Of a stretch of 64,000 nucleotides of DNA, positions 34,977-44,884 are shown piece after piece. The stretch covers positions 2,170,001 through 2,234,000 of the forward strand of contig NZ_CP080332.1 of the NCBI RefSeq assembly GCF_019456655.1, given 5' to 3'. Within the stretch, counting starts at the first letter, position 1. Every line of letters begins with the position of its first letter. The position numbers and the translations under genes are program-made. This stretch comes from Mycolicibacterium diernhoferi. GTDB taxonomy: Bacteria; Actinomycetota; Actinomycetes; Mycobacteriales; Mycobacteriaceae. Below the pieces are notes generated by a model that worked only from the letters and a program-made list of their open reading frames with translations, searched no databases and was not told the DNA's origin.

Positions 34977-36347
34977 ATGGCCAAACGGATGATCTTCACC
35001 CTGTTGCTGATGGATGCCATCGGGCACAACTTCCACGGCGGCTGGCGCCATCCAAACGCCCGCAACCGCGAATTCAAGGGATTCGACCTGTGGGTCGATC
35101 TGGCGAAGAAGGCGGAACAGGCCAAGGTCGATGCGTTTTTCTTCACCGACGTGATGGGCGTGCAGGGGCAGTACAACGGATCCAGCGACATCGTCTTCGA
35201 GATGGCGATGAACGTGCCGATCGGCGACTGCACGATGGTGATCCCGGCGATGGCCCAACAGACCGACAACCTCGGCTTCCTGTACACCAGCTCGGTGATC
35301 TCGCACCACCCCTTCGTCTTCGCCCGCGCGGTCAGCACGCTCGACAGCCTCAGCAAAGGCCGGATCGGGTGGAATATCGTCACCTCGGCCAATGAGCGCG
35401 CATTCCGCAATCTCGGTCTGCCCGGCAATCTTTCGCATGACGAGCGCTACGCCTGGGCGCAGGAGTATGTCGACGTCACCTACAAGCTGTGGGAGGGGTC
35501 CTGGGACGTCGACGCCATCGTCGACGACGCCGAGCGGGGTGTCTATACGGACCCGGCGAAGGTGCACGACATCAACCACGCCGGCACCCGCTATCAGGTC
35601 GAAGGCTTCAACCTGATGGAGCCCTCACCGCAACGCACCCCGGTGCTGGCCCAAGCCGGTGGTTCCCCGGCCGGCCTCGACTTCGCGAGTCGGCATGCGG
35701 AATTGATGTTTCTGTCCGCCTTCTCGCTGGAGACGATCACCCAGCAGGTGAACAGCGTGCGGGAGTTGGCGCGCGCAGCCGGCCGTCGGGACGGCGACAT
35801 CCTGTTCCTGCAGGGCATGATGTTCGTCATCGGCTCCACCGATGAAGAGGCCTACCGCAAATGGGGTGAGCTGGAGGCCTGGCGCAGCCCGGAGGCCCAG
35901 ACCGCGTACTTCTCCAGCCTCAGCGGCACCGACCTCGGCCGCTACGATCCGGCGACCCCGTTGGAGGACATCCTCGACGAGATCCCCGGAATCCAGGGGG
36001 CTTTCCTGGCGGTCATCAACGCCTGGCCCGAGGGCATCAAGCCGACGGTGAAGGACTTCCTGACTTCGCTGTCGCTTCCGCAGATGGTGGTCGGCTCACC
36101 GGACACGATCGCCGATCGCCTGACCGAGTACCAAGGTGCGGGAGTGGACGGCGTCCAGGTGATGAATGCGCTGCTGCCGGACAGCTACGAGGAATTTTTC
36201 GAGCATCTGGTGCCGGTGCTGCAGGACAAGGGTCTGATGCAAAGGGAGTATCGGCCGGGAACCCTGCGGGAGAAGCTGTTCGACACCGCGACACCGGACA
36301 TCAGCGAGCGTCATCCCGCCCGCGGATACCGCGGCAGGTTCGCTTAG
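34977..36347 (+). CDS. LLM-class flavin-dependent monooxygenase (NtaA/SnaA/DszA type)
   Basis: 456-aa monooxygenase of the bacterial luciferase superfamily, using reduced flavin supplied by a separate reductase. Typical blocks are FKGFDLWVDLAKKAEQ, SSVISHHPFVFARAVSTLD, GRIGWNIVTSANERAFRNLG and VLAQAGGSPAGLDFASRHAE. Members oxidise nitrilotriacetate, sulfones, pristinamycin or cyclic ketones, so the substrate is open. The stop codon overlaps the stop of the convergent TetR gene by four bases. No flavin reductase is adjacent. Confidence 0.92.
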   Translation: MAKRMIFTLLLMDAIGHNFHGGWRHPNARNREFKGFDLWVDLAKKAEQAKVDAFFFTDVMGVQGQYNGSSDIVFEMAMNVPIGDCTMVIPAMAQQTDNLGFLYTSSVISHHPFVFARAVSTLDSLSKGRIGWNIVTSANERAFRNLGLPGNLSHDERYAWAQEYVDVTYKLWEGSWDVDAIVDDAERGVYTDPAKVHDINHAGTRYQVEGFNLMEPSPQRTPVLAQAGGSPAGLDFASRHAELMFLSAFSLETITQQVNSVRELARAAGRRDGDILFLQGMMFVIGSTDEEAYRKWGELEAWRSPEAQTAYFSSLSGTDLGRYDPATPLEDILDEIPGIQGAFLAVINAWPEGIKPTVKDFLTSLSLPQMVVGSPDTIADRLTEYQGAGVDGVQVMNALLPDSYEEFFEHLVPVLQDKGLMQREYRPGTLREKLFDTATPDISERHPARGYRGRFA

Positions 36348-36988
36348 CCGTCGGCCTTCTTGGTGCGGCGCCGGGACGCCGACGATTTGCTTGCAGTGGT
36401 CCGCGGCTCGACCGTATCGAGGTAGTCCTCGAAGACCTTGGTCAGTTCGGCGTGCGCGGTCTGCACGCCGATACCCTTCTCCAGGTTGAGGAACTTGGGC
36501 AGGCTGGAGATCAACAACTGCAACGCCGGTAGGGACAGATCGCCGACCGGGCGCGCGTCTTTCCCGAATTTTGCTGTCAACGCGTCCAATTGGGCCTTGC
36601 GGGCGCTCTCGGTCACCGCGGCGATCTCGGCCCGAATCGACTTGCGGTGGTTACCGAGCGCCATGAACTCGGTCATCAGCACGCCGGTCGCCTCATCCCA
36701 GTTGTATTCCCACAATGCCCGCAGCGGATCGTCGGTGCGCTTTTCCAGGATCTTGTTCAGGAAAGCCAGGTTCCGCTGCGAGTAGCGCGAGATCGCGGCG
36801 ATGAAGATGTCGTCGAGGGCCGGGAAGTAGTACTGTACGAGGCTCGGGGTGACACCGGCTTTGGATGCCAGCGCGCGGTAAGTGACGCTGGCATAGCCCT
36901 CTTCGATCATCATCGTTTCGACGCAGTCGAGTAGCGTGTCGCGCGTCTTCGACGTCTCGGCGCCGACGCGTCGGCTGGATGCTGCCAT
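36344..36988 (-). CDS. TetR family transcriptional regulator
   Basis: 214-aa regulator with helix-turn-helix SVTYRALASKAGVTPSLVQYYF after the first helix (TRDTLLDCVETMMIEEGYA). The C-terminus is a Lys/Arg-rich tail ending SSASRRRTKKADG. The ATG at 36988 is chosen for fit to the domain; an upstream start is possible. It is convergent with the flavin monooxygenase that carries operator type 1 copy 8, so it is a candidate for the type 1 binding protein, but no type 1 site lies in its own upstream region. Confidence 0.88.
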   Translation of the reverse strand: MAASSRRVGAETSKTRDTLLDCVETMMIEEGYASVTYRALASKAGVTPSLVQYYFPALDDIFIAAISRYSQRNLAFLNKILEKRTDDPLRALWEYNWDEATGVLMTEFMALGNHRKSIRAEIAAVTESARKAQLDALTAKFGKDARPVGDLSLPALQLLISSLPKFLNLEKGIGVQTAHAELTKVFEDYLDTVEPRTTASKSSASRRRTKKADG

Positions 36989-37036
36989 CCCGTCATTCTG
37001 GCATCCGATCGCCGGGAGTGACCGCACTACGCCTCG

Positions 37037-38215
37037 CTAGGTGTGCTGCGGGCTCTGCGCCTTCTTGTACATCGACTTGAGTAGTAGGTCGCGGAATGTG
37101 CGGTTGTCCAGTGCCTTCAGGCCCGCACTCGCGATTGCGGGATTCCCGGCGAGTTTGTTGAAGAATCGGCCACGCCGGTATTCGCGACCCCAGGCTGCCC
37201 GCATCCGCTGTTCGTAGTTGGTGAAGTCGTCGGGACCGCCGTTGACGAGCGCGGCGACCGCGCATTCACCGGCCGTCAGTCCCGATTCCAGCGCCTTGGA
37301 GATCCCGGCACCGGACACCGGCTTGCCGGCGCCCAGTGCGTCCCCCGCGAACAGCACCCCCGGCCGCCACGGCGGCCAGGCCGTGAAGCCCATCGGTAGC
37401 CGCCACGCCCGAACGCTCTTGTTCTTCTTCAGCTCCTCGATCGGCGGGACTTCCCATTCGGCGGGCAGGGTCCGCAGAAAGTCACCCAGGAACTGGGTGG
37501 CGTTGATGGACTGCCAATTCTTGTAGCTGTTCACATAACCCAGCCCGATGTTGAAGCGGCTGCCGCCCATCGGGAACACCCAGCCGTACCCGGGCAGCTG
37601 ATCGCCTTGGAACAGCAACTTCAGATAGATGTCGAGGCTGTCGTTGTCGGGACGGTTGAGGTTCATCTCGGAACGGATGGCGATGGCCGAGTAGCCGTTG
37701 TACTGCGAGTCGAGTTTGAGGGCGCGTTTGATGGGGGAGTACGCGCCGTCGGCGGCGATCACCGCATCGCCGAGCACCTTTTCCCCACTCTTGAGCACCA
37801 CGCCCACGACCCGGCCGCGTGCGTCGAGCTCCGGACCGGCGACCTCGGCGCCCTGGTAGACCTCGGCGCCGGCCGATTCGGCGTGCTTGAGCAGCACGGT
37901 GTCCAGATGGGTGCGGCTGACGGTGTGGCCGTGATCGGGCATCCCCGGGCGACGCGGGAAGGTCAGCTCCCACTCGCTGGGGCTGAAGACCGTCACCCGG
38001 TTCACCCGGTGGTAGGTGGCCACCTCGTCGGCCAGGCCCATCTTCTGCAGATAACTCACCGCGCGGGCGGTGAGTCCGTCACCACACGGCTTGTCGCGCG
38101 GGAACTCGGCCTTGTCCAGCACCGCGACCCGCGCACCGCTCTGGGCGGCCTGCCAGGCCGCGGCCGACCCCGACGGCCCACCACCCGCGATCACGACGTC
38201 GTATCGACCGGTCAT
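37037..38215 (-). CDS. Geranylgeranyl reductase family FAD-dependent oxidoreductase
   Basis: 392-aa flavoprotein. MTGRYDVVIAGGGPSGSAAA binds FAD, DKPCGDGLTARAV is the diagnostic PxxxxCG block of the geranylgeranyl reductase group, and FAGDALGAGKPVSGAGISKALESG closes the FAD site. Members reduce isoprenoid double bonds; MenJ of M. tuberculosis, which saturates menaquinone, belongs here. Whether this copy acts on menaquinone or is a paralogue of the catabolic region is not clear. Monocistronic on the minus strand. Confidence 0.88.
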   Translation of the reverse strand: MTGRYDVVIAGGGPSGSAAAWQAAQSGARVAVLDKAEFPRDKPCGDGLTARAVSYLQKMGLADEVATYHRVNRVTVFSPSEWELTFPRRPGMPDHGHTVSRTHLDTVLLKHAESAGAEVYQGAEVAGPELDARGRVVGVVLKSGEKVLGDAVIAADGAYSPIKRALKLDSQYNGYSAIAIRSEMNLNRPDNDSLDIYLKLLFQGDQLPGYGWVFPMGGSRFNIGLGYVNSYKNWQSINATQFLGDFLRTLPAEWEVPPIEELKKNKSVRAWRLPMGFTAWPPWRPGVLFAGDALGAGKPVSGAGISKALESGLTAGECAVAALVNGGPDDFTNYEQRMRAAWGREYRRGRFFNKLAGNPAIASAGLKALDNRTFRDLLLKSMYKKAQSPQHT

Positions 38216-38382
38216 GGTCTCGCCCCCTGAGAATTTTCGGACGTTTCGATGCTACAGAAAGCAACCTGGGCACCGCCGATCATGAAATCTCTGCTGGGCC
38301 ACTGCCGGCGCCGCGCAGTGCGCTGTGCCACGCCGGGCCCGTGCGGTCTGACCAGGCCAGTGTCGCCCGGTACAGTGGCTGG

Positions 38383-39132
38383 GTGCGCAGACCATCTATT
38401 CCGCTGCCGGGCCAGCCCGGCGTGAAGGTCGATGCGCGCAGCGAACGTTGGCGCGAGCACCGCAAGAAGGTCCGCGCGGAGATCGTCGAGGCGGCTTTCC
38501 GGGCCATCGACCGGCTGGGCCCCAATGTGAGTGTGCGCGAGATCGCCGAGGAGGCGGGCACCGCCAAGCCGAAGATCTACCGGCACTTCACCGACAAGTC
38601 CGACATGTTCGCCCAGATCGGCGAGCGTATGCGAGACATGTTGTGGGCGGCTGTCATTCCGTCGATCGACATCGAGTCCGACTCCGCCCGCCAGGTCATC
38701 GGCCGGGCCGTCGAGCACTACGTCGAGCTGGTGGACCAACACCCCAATGTGGTGCGGTTCCTGCTGCAGGGGCGGTTCGCCGATCAGTCGGCGGCGGCGA
38801 TGACCACCGTCAACCGGGGCCGCGACATCACCCTGGCGATCGCCGAGATGGTCAGCGGGGAGCTCAAGGAGATGGAGCTCGACCCCGCGGTCTTCGAGTT
38901 AGCGGCGTTCGCGTTGTTCGGCACCGCGGCCTCGGCCACCGACTGGTGGCTCGGCGGCAACGACGACACCCCGCGCCGGATGCCCGCCGAGGAGTTCGTC
39001 GCGCATATGACGACGATCATGATGGGTGCGGTGAACGGCACGGCCGAGCTGGTGGGTGTACAGATCGACCCCGATCAGCCCATTCACAATGCGGTCCGGC
39101 GTCAGGAATCCGTGCAGCAACCCGGCGCCTGA
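38383..39132 (+). CDS. TetR family transcriptional regulator (Rv3050c-like)
   Basis: 249-aa regulator with helix-turn-helix NVSVREIAEEAGTAKPKIYR and HFTDKSDMFAQIGERM. The GTG at 38383 gives a length close to that recalled for Rv3050c; a GTG at 38341 is the alternative. It precedes the FAD monooxygenase at 39239 in the same direction, the pairing seen in M. tuberculosis, and is taken as the left edge of the conserved core block. Confidence 0.88.
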   Translation: MRRPSIPLPGQPGVKVDARSERWREHRKKVRAEIVEAAFRAIDRLGPNVSVREIAEEAGTAKPKIYRHFTDKSDMFAQIGERMRDMLWAAVIPSIDIESDSARQVIGRAVEHYVELVDQHPNVVRFLLQGRFADQSAAAMTTVNRGRDITLAIAEMVSGELKEMELDPAVFELAAFALFGTAASATDWWLGGNDDTPRRMPAEEFVAHMTTIMMGAVNGTAELVGVQIDPDQPIHNAVRRQESVQQPGA

Positions 39133-39238
39133 GGCGATCCGGAACTCCGGCCCCACCTGGGGCGTTGACACGTGTTATCGGGTACCGGGACACTGAGAAG
39201 TATCCGGTACCGGCGTTCCCAGGAAAGGCTCTGACGCT

Positions 39239-40729
39239 GTGTCTACTGACGCTGTCTCGACCCGCGCACTGATCATCGGATCCGGTTTCTCCGGACTCGG
39301 GATGGGCATCGCGCTCAAGAAACAAGGTGTGGACTTCCTGATCCTGGAGAAGGCCGACGAGATCGGCGGCACCTGGCGGGACAACACCTACCCCGGGTGC
39401 GCCTGCGACATCCCGTCGCACATGTACTCGTTCTCCTTCGAACCCAAGGCCGACTGGACCCACATGTGGTCCTTCCAGCCCGAGATCTTCGACTACCTCA
39501 AGGGCGTCGCCGACAAGCACGGCCTGCGTCGCCACATCCGGTTCGGCGCCCATGTCGACCGCGCGCACTGGGACGAGGCGGAGTCCCGCTGGCACGTCTT
39601 CGACGCCACCGGGCAGGAGTACGTCGCGCAGTTCCTGATCTCCGGGGCCGGCGGACTGCACATCCCGTCCATCCCCGAGATTCCTGGGCGAGACCAATTC
39701 GGTGGTGTGGCTTTCCATTCCGCGCAGTGGAACCACGAGGTGGATATCCGCGGCAAGCGGGTCGCGGTGATCGGCACCGGTGCCAGCGCCATCCAGATCG
39801 TGCCCGCCATCGTCGACGACGTCGCCGAACTGCAGCTCTACCAACGCACCCCGGCCTGGGTGATGCCGCGCCCCAACAACGCGTTCCCGCAATGGATGCG
39901 CACCGTGTTCACCCGTGTTCCCGGGGTCCGGGCGCTGCTGCGCGCCGGCATCTACTGGATCCACGAGGGCGTCGGCTTCGCCATGACCCAGCAACCCCGA
40001 CTGCTCAAGATCGGCGAGCTGATGGGGAAGTGGAACATCAACCGCAGCATCAAAGATCCCGAACTGCGGCGCAAACTGACCCCCGACTACCGTGCCGGAT
40101 GTAAGCGAATCCTCAACTCCGACACCTACTATCGCGGGATCGCGAACCCGAAGACCACCGTGGTCACCGAGCGGATCGAGCGGATGACACCGGGCGGCTT
40201 CGTCACCGCCGACGGCGCCGAGCACCCGGTCGATGTGGTGATCTGGGCCACCGGATTCCACGTGACGGATTCCTACACCTACGTCGACATCAAGGGTGCC
40301 GACGGTGAGGATCTGGTGGACCGCTGGAACGCCGAGGGGATGGCCGCCCACCGTGGCATCACCGTCGCCGGGATGCCGAACCTGTTCTTCCTGCTCGGAC
40401 CCAACACCGCGCTGGGGCACAACTCGGTGGTGTTCATGATCGAATCGCAGATCCGCTACGTCGCGCAGGCCATCGCCGCGGTGGACCAGGCGGGCGCGGC
40501 CGCCCTGGCCCCGACCCGCCGCGCACAGGACGAGTACAACGCCGATCTGCAGCGGCACCTGGCCGGCACGGTGTTCAGCACCGGTGGCTGCCACAGCTGG
40601 TACATGGACGCCCACGGTGTCAACCGCACCCTGTGGAGCGGGATGACCTGGCAGTACTGGCTGGCCACCCGTAGCTTCAAGCCCTCGGAGTACAGCTTCA
40701 TCCGGCAGCGTGAATCGGTGCGTTCCTAG
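39239..40729 (+). CDS. Flavin-containing (Baeyer-Villiger-type) monooxygenase, Rv3049c-like
   Basis: 496-aa class B flavin monooxygenase. Two Rossmann motifs are visible, GSGFSGLGMG for FAD and VIGTGASA for NADPH, flanking the Baeyer-Villiger fingerprint FGGVAFHSAQW. WRDNTYPGCACDIPSHMYSF is the usual N-terminal block. Such enzymes turn ketones into esters or oxidise thio-compounds. The GTG start has AGGAAAGG ten bases upstream. It follows the TetR gene by 106 bases, which probably regulates it. Confidence 0.92.
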   Translation: MSTDAVSTRALIIGSGFSGLGMGIALKKQGVDFLILEKADEIGGTWRDNTYPGCACDIPSHMYSFSFEPKADWTHMWSFQPEIFDYLKGVADKHGLRRHIRFGAHVDRAHWDEAESRWHVFDATGQEYVAQFLISGAGGLHIPSIPEIPGRDQFGGVAFHSAQWNHEVDIRGKRVAVIGTGASAIQIVPAIVDDVAELQLYQRTPAWVMPRPNNAFPQWMRTVFTRVPGVRALLRAGIYWIHEGVGFAMTQQPRLLKIGELMGKWNINRSIKDPELRRKLTPDYRAGCKRILNSDTYYRGIANPKTTVVTERIERMTPGGFVTADGAEHPVDVVIWATGFHVTDSYTYVDIKGADGEDLVDRWNAEGMAAHRGITVAGMPNLFFLLGPNTALGHNSVVFMIESQIRYVAQAIAAVDQAGAAALAPTRRAQDEYNADLQRHLAGTVFSTGGCHSWYMDAHGVNRTLWSGMTWQYWLATRSFKPSEYSFIRQRESVRS

Positions 40730-40778
40730 GAGTGTCACGGCCTGCCTGCCGCCCGGCAGCGATCCTAGGTTCGGTGTC

Positions 40779-41528
40779 ATGACCAACATCACTCGTCTTG
40801 CCCTGTCGGTGATCGGCGTCCTGGCCCTCACCGTGACGCTCGGATGTACTGCCAACGCCGAAAGTTTGGCTCCCACCGGCCAGCAGCAACGCAACGAGGA
40901 GGTGATCCGGGATGCCTTCGCGCTCGGGGTCGGCGACGACGACACCTTCTATGCGGTCCTCGCCGACGATGTCGAGTGGACGGTGGCCCGGGCCGGCGGG
41001 GCGTCCACCTATACCGGGCGCGCGGAATTTCTCCGCGACGGCGCCGCCCCGATCGTGTCCCGTCTCGACGGTCAGATCCACGCCGAGATCAGGGAACTGG
41101 TCGCCGCGGATGATGTGGTGGTCGCGTCGTGGCGTGGCACCGCCACCGCGCGCGACGGGCTCCCGTACGTCAACGAGTACGCCTGGGTGATGACCATGCG
41201 CGATGAGCGCGTGGTCCGGGTGACGGCCTACCTGGACCTGGTCGCGCTCGGTGAACTGCTGGAACGGGTGAGCCCGGACACCGCCGCCGGCCGTCCCTAC
41301 CTCGGCATGTGGACGACCGCCGATGGTCGCATCCGCCAGGAACTGCGGCCCGACGGGCGCTACGACGAAGCGCGGGGCTCGCGGGAGAGCGCCTACACCG
41401 GGCGGTACGAGGTGCGGGGTGAGCGCATCGAGTACCGGGACGACTCCGGGTTCACCGCCGATGGGACGTTCGTCACCCCCGACGAACTGCACCACGGTGG
41501 CATGATCTTCTATCGTCAACCGCGCTGA
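40779..41528 (+). CDS. Exported protein with SnoaL-like and Atu4866-like domains
   Basis: 249-aa protein. The N-terminus has a hydrophobic segment (LALSVIGVLALTVTLGC) with an imperfect lipobox, so it may be a lipoprotein or simply secreted. Residues about 35-165 form a SnoaL-like domain (FYAVLADDVEWTVARAGG). The last 70 residues (YLGMWTTADGRIRQELRPDG and on) match the small Atu4866-type domain. The combination of the two folds in one exported chain is uncommon; function unknown. Confidence 0.8.
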   Translation: MTNITRLALSVIGVLALTVTLGCTANAESLAPTGQQQRNEEVIRDAFALGVGDDDTFYAVLADDVEWTVARAGGASTYTGRAEFLRDGAAPIVSRLDGQIHAEIRELVAADDVVVASWRGTATARDGLPYVNEYAWVMTMRDERVVRVTAYLDLVALGELLERVSPDTAAGRPYLGMWTTADGRIRQELRPDGRYDEARGSRESAYTGRYEVRGERIEYRDDSGFTADGTFVTPDELHHGGMIFYRQPR

Positions 41529-41543
41529 ACCGCGACACGCCAG

Positions 41544-42629
<1,086 letters not shown>

Positions 42630-42771
42630 CCCGACCGGCGCTCATGGTTTGTTCTCGCTGATCAGCGGGCACTCTTCTTACCAAGTTCACGGCTTCTGTT
42701 GAGGATCCTCGCGGGTCCGTCACGCAAGCTGGGACGCAGACGGTTCAGAAGCGGGCCCGAGGGAGGACATC

Positions 42772-42942
42772 ATGGTGGCGATCGCGATGGCGGACAGCAA
42801 CGTCGTCGAACTCTCGGTACGCCGTGCCCGGCGCAACCTGCGGGCACTCAACGAGGCCAAGCACCGGCACCCGTCATACATCTCGCGCAACACCCCGGCG
42901 AAGGCACCCGAAGCCTGCCGGATCCTGCAGTTCAGGAGCTGA
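42772..42942 (+). CDS. Small hypothetical protein, 56 aa
   Basis: Short basic ORF starting MVAIAMADSNVVELSVRRAR and ending ILQFRS, rich in Arg and His in the middle. A strong GGGAGGA ribosome site lies four bases before the ATG, and third codon positions are strongly G/C as in real genes here. It stands alone between nrdF2 and the convergent histidine kinase, whose stop it overlaps by 11 bases. Not recognised. The 140 bases between nrdF2 and this ORF hold no other feature I can support. Confidence 0.5.
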   Translation: MVAIAMADSNVVELSVRRARRNLRALNEAKHRHPSYISRNTPAKAPEACRILQFRS

Positions 42943-44434
42943 CCGGGATCGACGCGGTGACGGTGGTGCCCACGTTCGGGGTGCTGAGGACGCGGAACTC
43001 CCCGGACAGCGCCTCCACCCGGTCCTGCAGGCCGATCAACCCGGAACCGCCCCCGGCCGCGGCCCCGCCGACACCGTCATCGCCTACCGAGAGCCGCAGG
43101 GCGCCGTCCTCGACGGCCGCGGTCACGGTCACCACCTCCGCTTCGGCATATTTCGCTGCGTTGGTGAGCGATTCGGCGACCAGGTAGTACGCGGCGACCT
43201 CCACGGATGCGGGCAGCCGTTCCTCGATCTGCAGATCCAACTCCACCGCCACCGGCGACCGGCGCGCGAGCGTGCGGATGGCCGGCACCAGCCCACCTTT
43301 GGACAGGATCGCCGGGTGCAGGCCGCGGGAGAGCTCCTGCAGGTCCGCGTAGAGCCCGGCAAGGCTGTCGACGGCGGCCGACAACTGGGCGCGCACCGGC
43401 CCCTCCGCCGCCGCCTCGGTGGCCCGTAATTGCAGGCTCAGCGCCACGATCCGCTGCTGGGCCCCGTCGTGCAGATCGCGTTCGAAACCACGGCGTGCCT
43501 CATCGGCGGCGGCCACGATGCGGGCCCGTGAGGCGGTCAGTTCCGTACGGGTCTCGGCGTTGGCGATCGCCGTCGACACCAGATCGGCGAAGTCACCGAT
43601 GTGATCCTGAAACCGGGTCGAAAACGACTCCGGGCGACGGGATCCCACGATCATCGCGCCACGGACGACACCGCTCACGATCAACGGGGTGCCGGCGCCG
43701 GAACGTACCCCGAGCCCCTGCAGCCGTTCGGCGATAGGGCCGGACGCGGCACCGTAGTCGTCGATGTGCTCGGCGACGCCGGTCTTGCGAATGCGGGTGC
43801 TGATGCTGTCGCCGGTCAGCGGGAAGCGTTCCCCGACGAGCAGTGCAGCCCGAGTTTCGTCCCGGTCGCGGGAGGCCAGCACGACGCAGGCGTCGTCGGG
43901 ATCGAAGCGCATCAAGGTCACATGGTCGGCGCCGAGACTGTCGCCGAGCTCGTCGACCGCCGCGGTGAACACCGCCGTCGGATCGGCGGACCGCGCGACC
44001 AGAGTGGCGACCCGGCGCAGCGCGGCCTGCTGCGCGGCGAGCCGGTCGGCGTGGCGTCTGCGCTCCTCGGCCTCGGCGGCACGCAGACGTGCCTGTCCGA
44101 CAAGCACATTGGTCAACAGGGCCAGCGTCAGGAACACCGCCAGCGCCGGTGCCAGACTGTCGCGTCCCTCCAGGTGCAGGTACGCGTACACCGCCGCGCT
44201 GGCCAGCGATGTCGCGATGGCCAGCCCGAAATCCCAGCCCGCCGACACCACCAGCACCCCGAGCAGCAGCAGCGCGCCGAACGCGTTCTCCGGGGCAACC
44301 TGCTTGAGCGCGATCACCGCGCCGACCTCCGCGAGCAGGAAGACGATCGCGACCACGATGCCGAGGCCGAGGGGACGCGCGGTCGGGCGAACCACCTGGG
44401 CCAGCAGCCGATGAGGCAGTGTGTGCCAGTTCAC
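42932..44434 (-). CDS. Two-component sensor histidine kinase (NarL/DevS-type)
   Basis: About 500-aa membrane kinase. Residues about 20-110 form several membrane helices of DUF4118 type, then a coiled linker (AEAEERRRHADRLAAQQAAL), a GAF domain (about 140-290), the HisKA_3 dimerisation helix with phospho-acceptor His322 in RDLHDGAQQR, and a short ATPase domain (LTNAAKYAEA, VGDDGVGGA, GLIGLQDR). The GTG start at 44434 is tentative; it fits the first membrane helix. Partners are likely the LuxR-type regulator at 44885 and perhaps the single receiver at 44528. Confidence 0.88.
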   Translation of the reverse strand: MNWHTLPHRLLAQVVRPTARPLGLGIVVAIVFLLAEVGAVIALKQVAPENAFGALLLLGVLVVSAGWDFGLAIATSLASAAVYAYLHLEGRDSLAPALAVFLTLALLTNVLVGQARLRAAEAEERRRHADRLAAQQAALRRVATLVARSADPTAVFTAAVDELGDSLGADHVTLMRFDPDDACVVLASRDRDETRAALLVGERFPLTGDSISTRIRKTGVAEHIDDYGAASGPIAERLQGLGVRSGAGTPLIVSGVVRGAMIVGSRRPESFSTRFQDHIGDFADLVSTAIANAETRTELTASRARIVAAADEARRGFERDLHDGAQQRIVALSLQLRATEAAAEGPVRAQLSAAVDSLAGLYADLQELSRGLHPAILSKGGLVPAIRTLARRSPVAVELDLQIEERLPASVEVAAYYLVAESLTNAAKYAEAEVVTVTAAVEDGALRLSVGDDGVGGAAAGGGSGLIGLQDRVEALSGEFRVLSTPNVGTTVTASIPVSS

Positions 44435-44527
44435 CGGCTGATGGTAAGCAGACGAACCGCGCCGCGTCCGGTGAAGATTCCCGTTACCGGTAATGCCATC
44501 CCGGCCCGGCCCTGCCACTCTTGAGAT

Positions 44528-44881
44528 ATGAGAGTTCCGCGCTGCCTGATCGTCGACGACAGCGCCGCCTTCCGTGACGCCGCGCGCGCCATGTTGGAGC
44601 GCGGTGGCTTCGCGGTGGTCGGTGCGGCCGCGGACGCCGCCGAGGCGGTGCGCCTGACCGAGGAACTGCATCCCGATGTCGCGCTGGTGGACGTCGACCT
44701 GGGTGCCGACAGCGGGTTCGATGTCGCGGGCCGGCTGAACGCCGACCACAGCGAGGTCGCGGTGATCCTCACCTCCACCCACGATGAACAGGATTTCGCC
44801 GATCTGGTCGCGGCGAGCCCGGCGCGCGGGTTCCTGCCCAAGCTCACGCTGTCCGCCGAGGCGGTCCGCGAGTTGCTTTGA
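44528..44881 (+). CDS. Single-domain response regulator (receiver only)
   Basis: 117-aa CheY-like receiver with the acidic pair IVDDSAAF, phospho-acceptor Asp in ALVDVDLG, the switch Thr/Ser in VILTSTHDE and the Lys in GFLPKL. There is no output domain. It is divergent from the kinase (93 bases apart) and convergent with the LuxR regulator (three bases between stops). It may act as a phosphate sink or a protein-protein switch. Confidence 0.88.
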   Translation: MRVPRCLIVDDSAAFRDAARAMLERGGFAVVGAAADAAEAVRLTEELHPDVALVDVDLGADSGFDVAGRLNADHSEVAVILTSTHDEQDFADLVAASPARGFLPKLTLSAEAVRELL

Positions 44882-44884
44882 GCG

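Noticed and set aside
1..38000. KstR or KstR2 cholesterol-regulator sites
   Set aside because: I looked for the long AACTAGAACGTGTTCTAGTT-like and AAGCAAG/CTTGCTT palindromes at promoters; the two operator families found are different.
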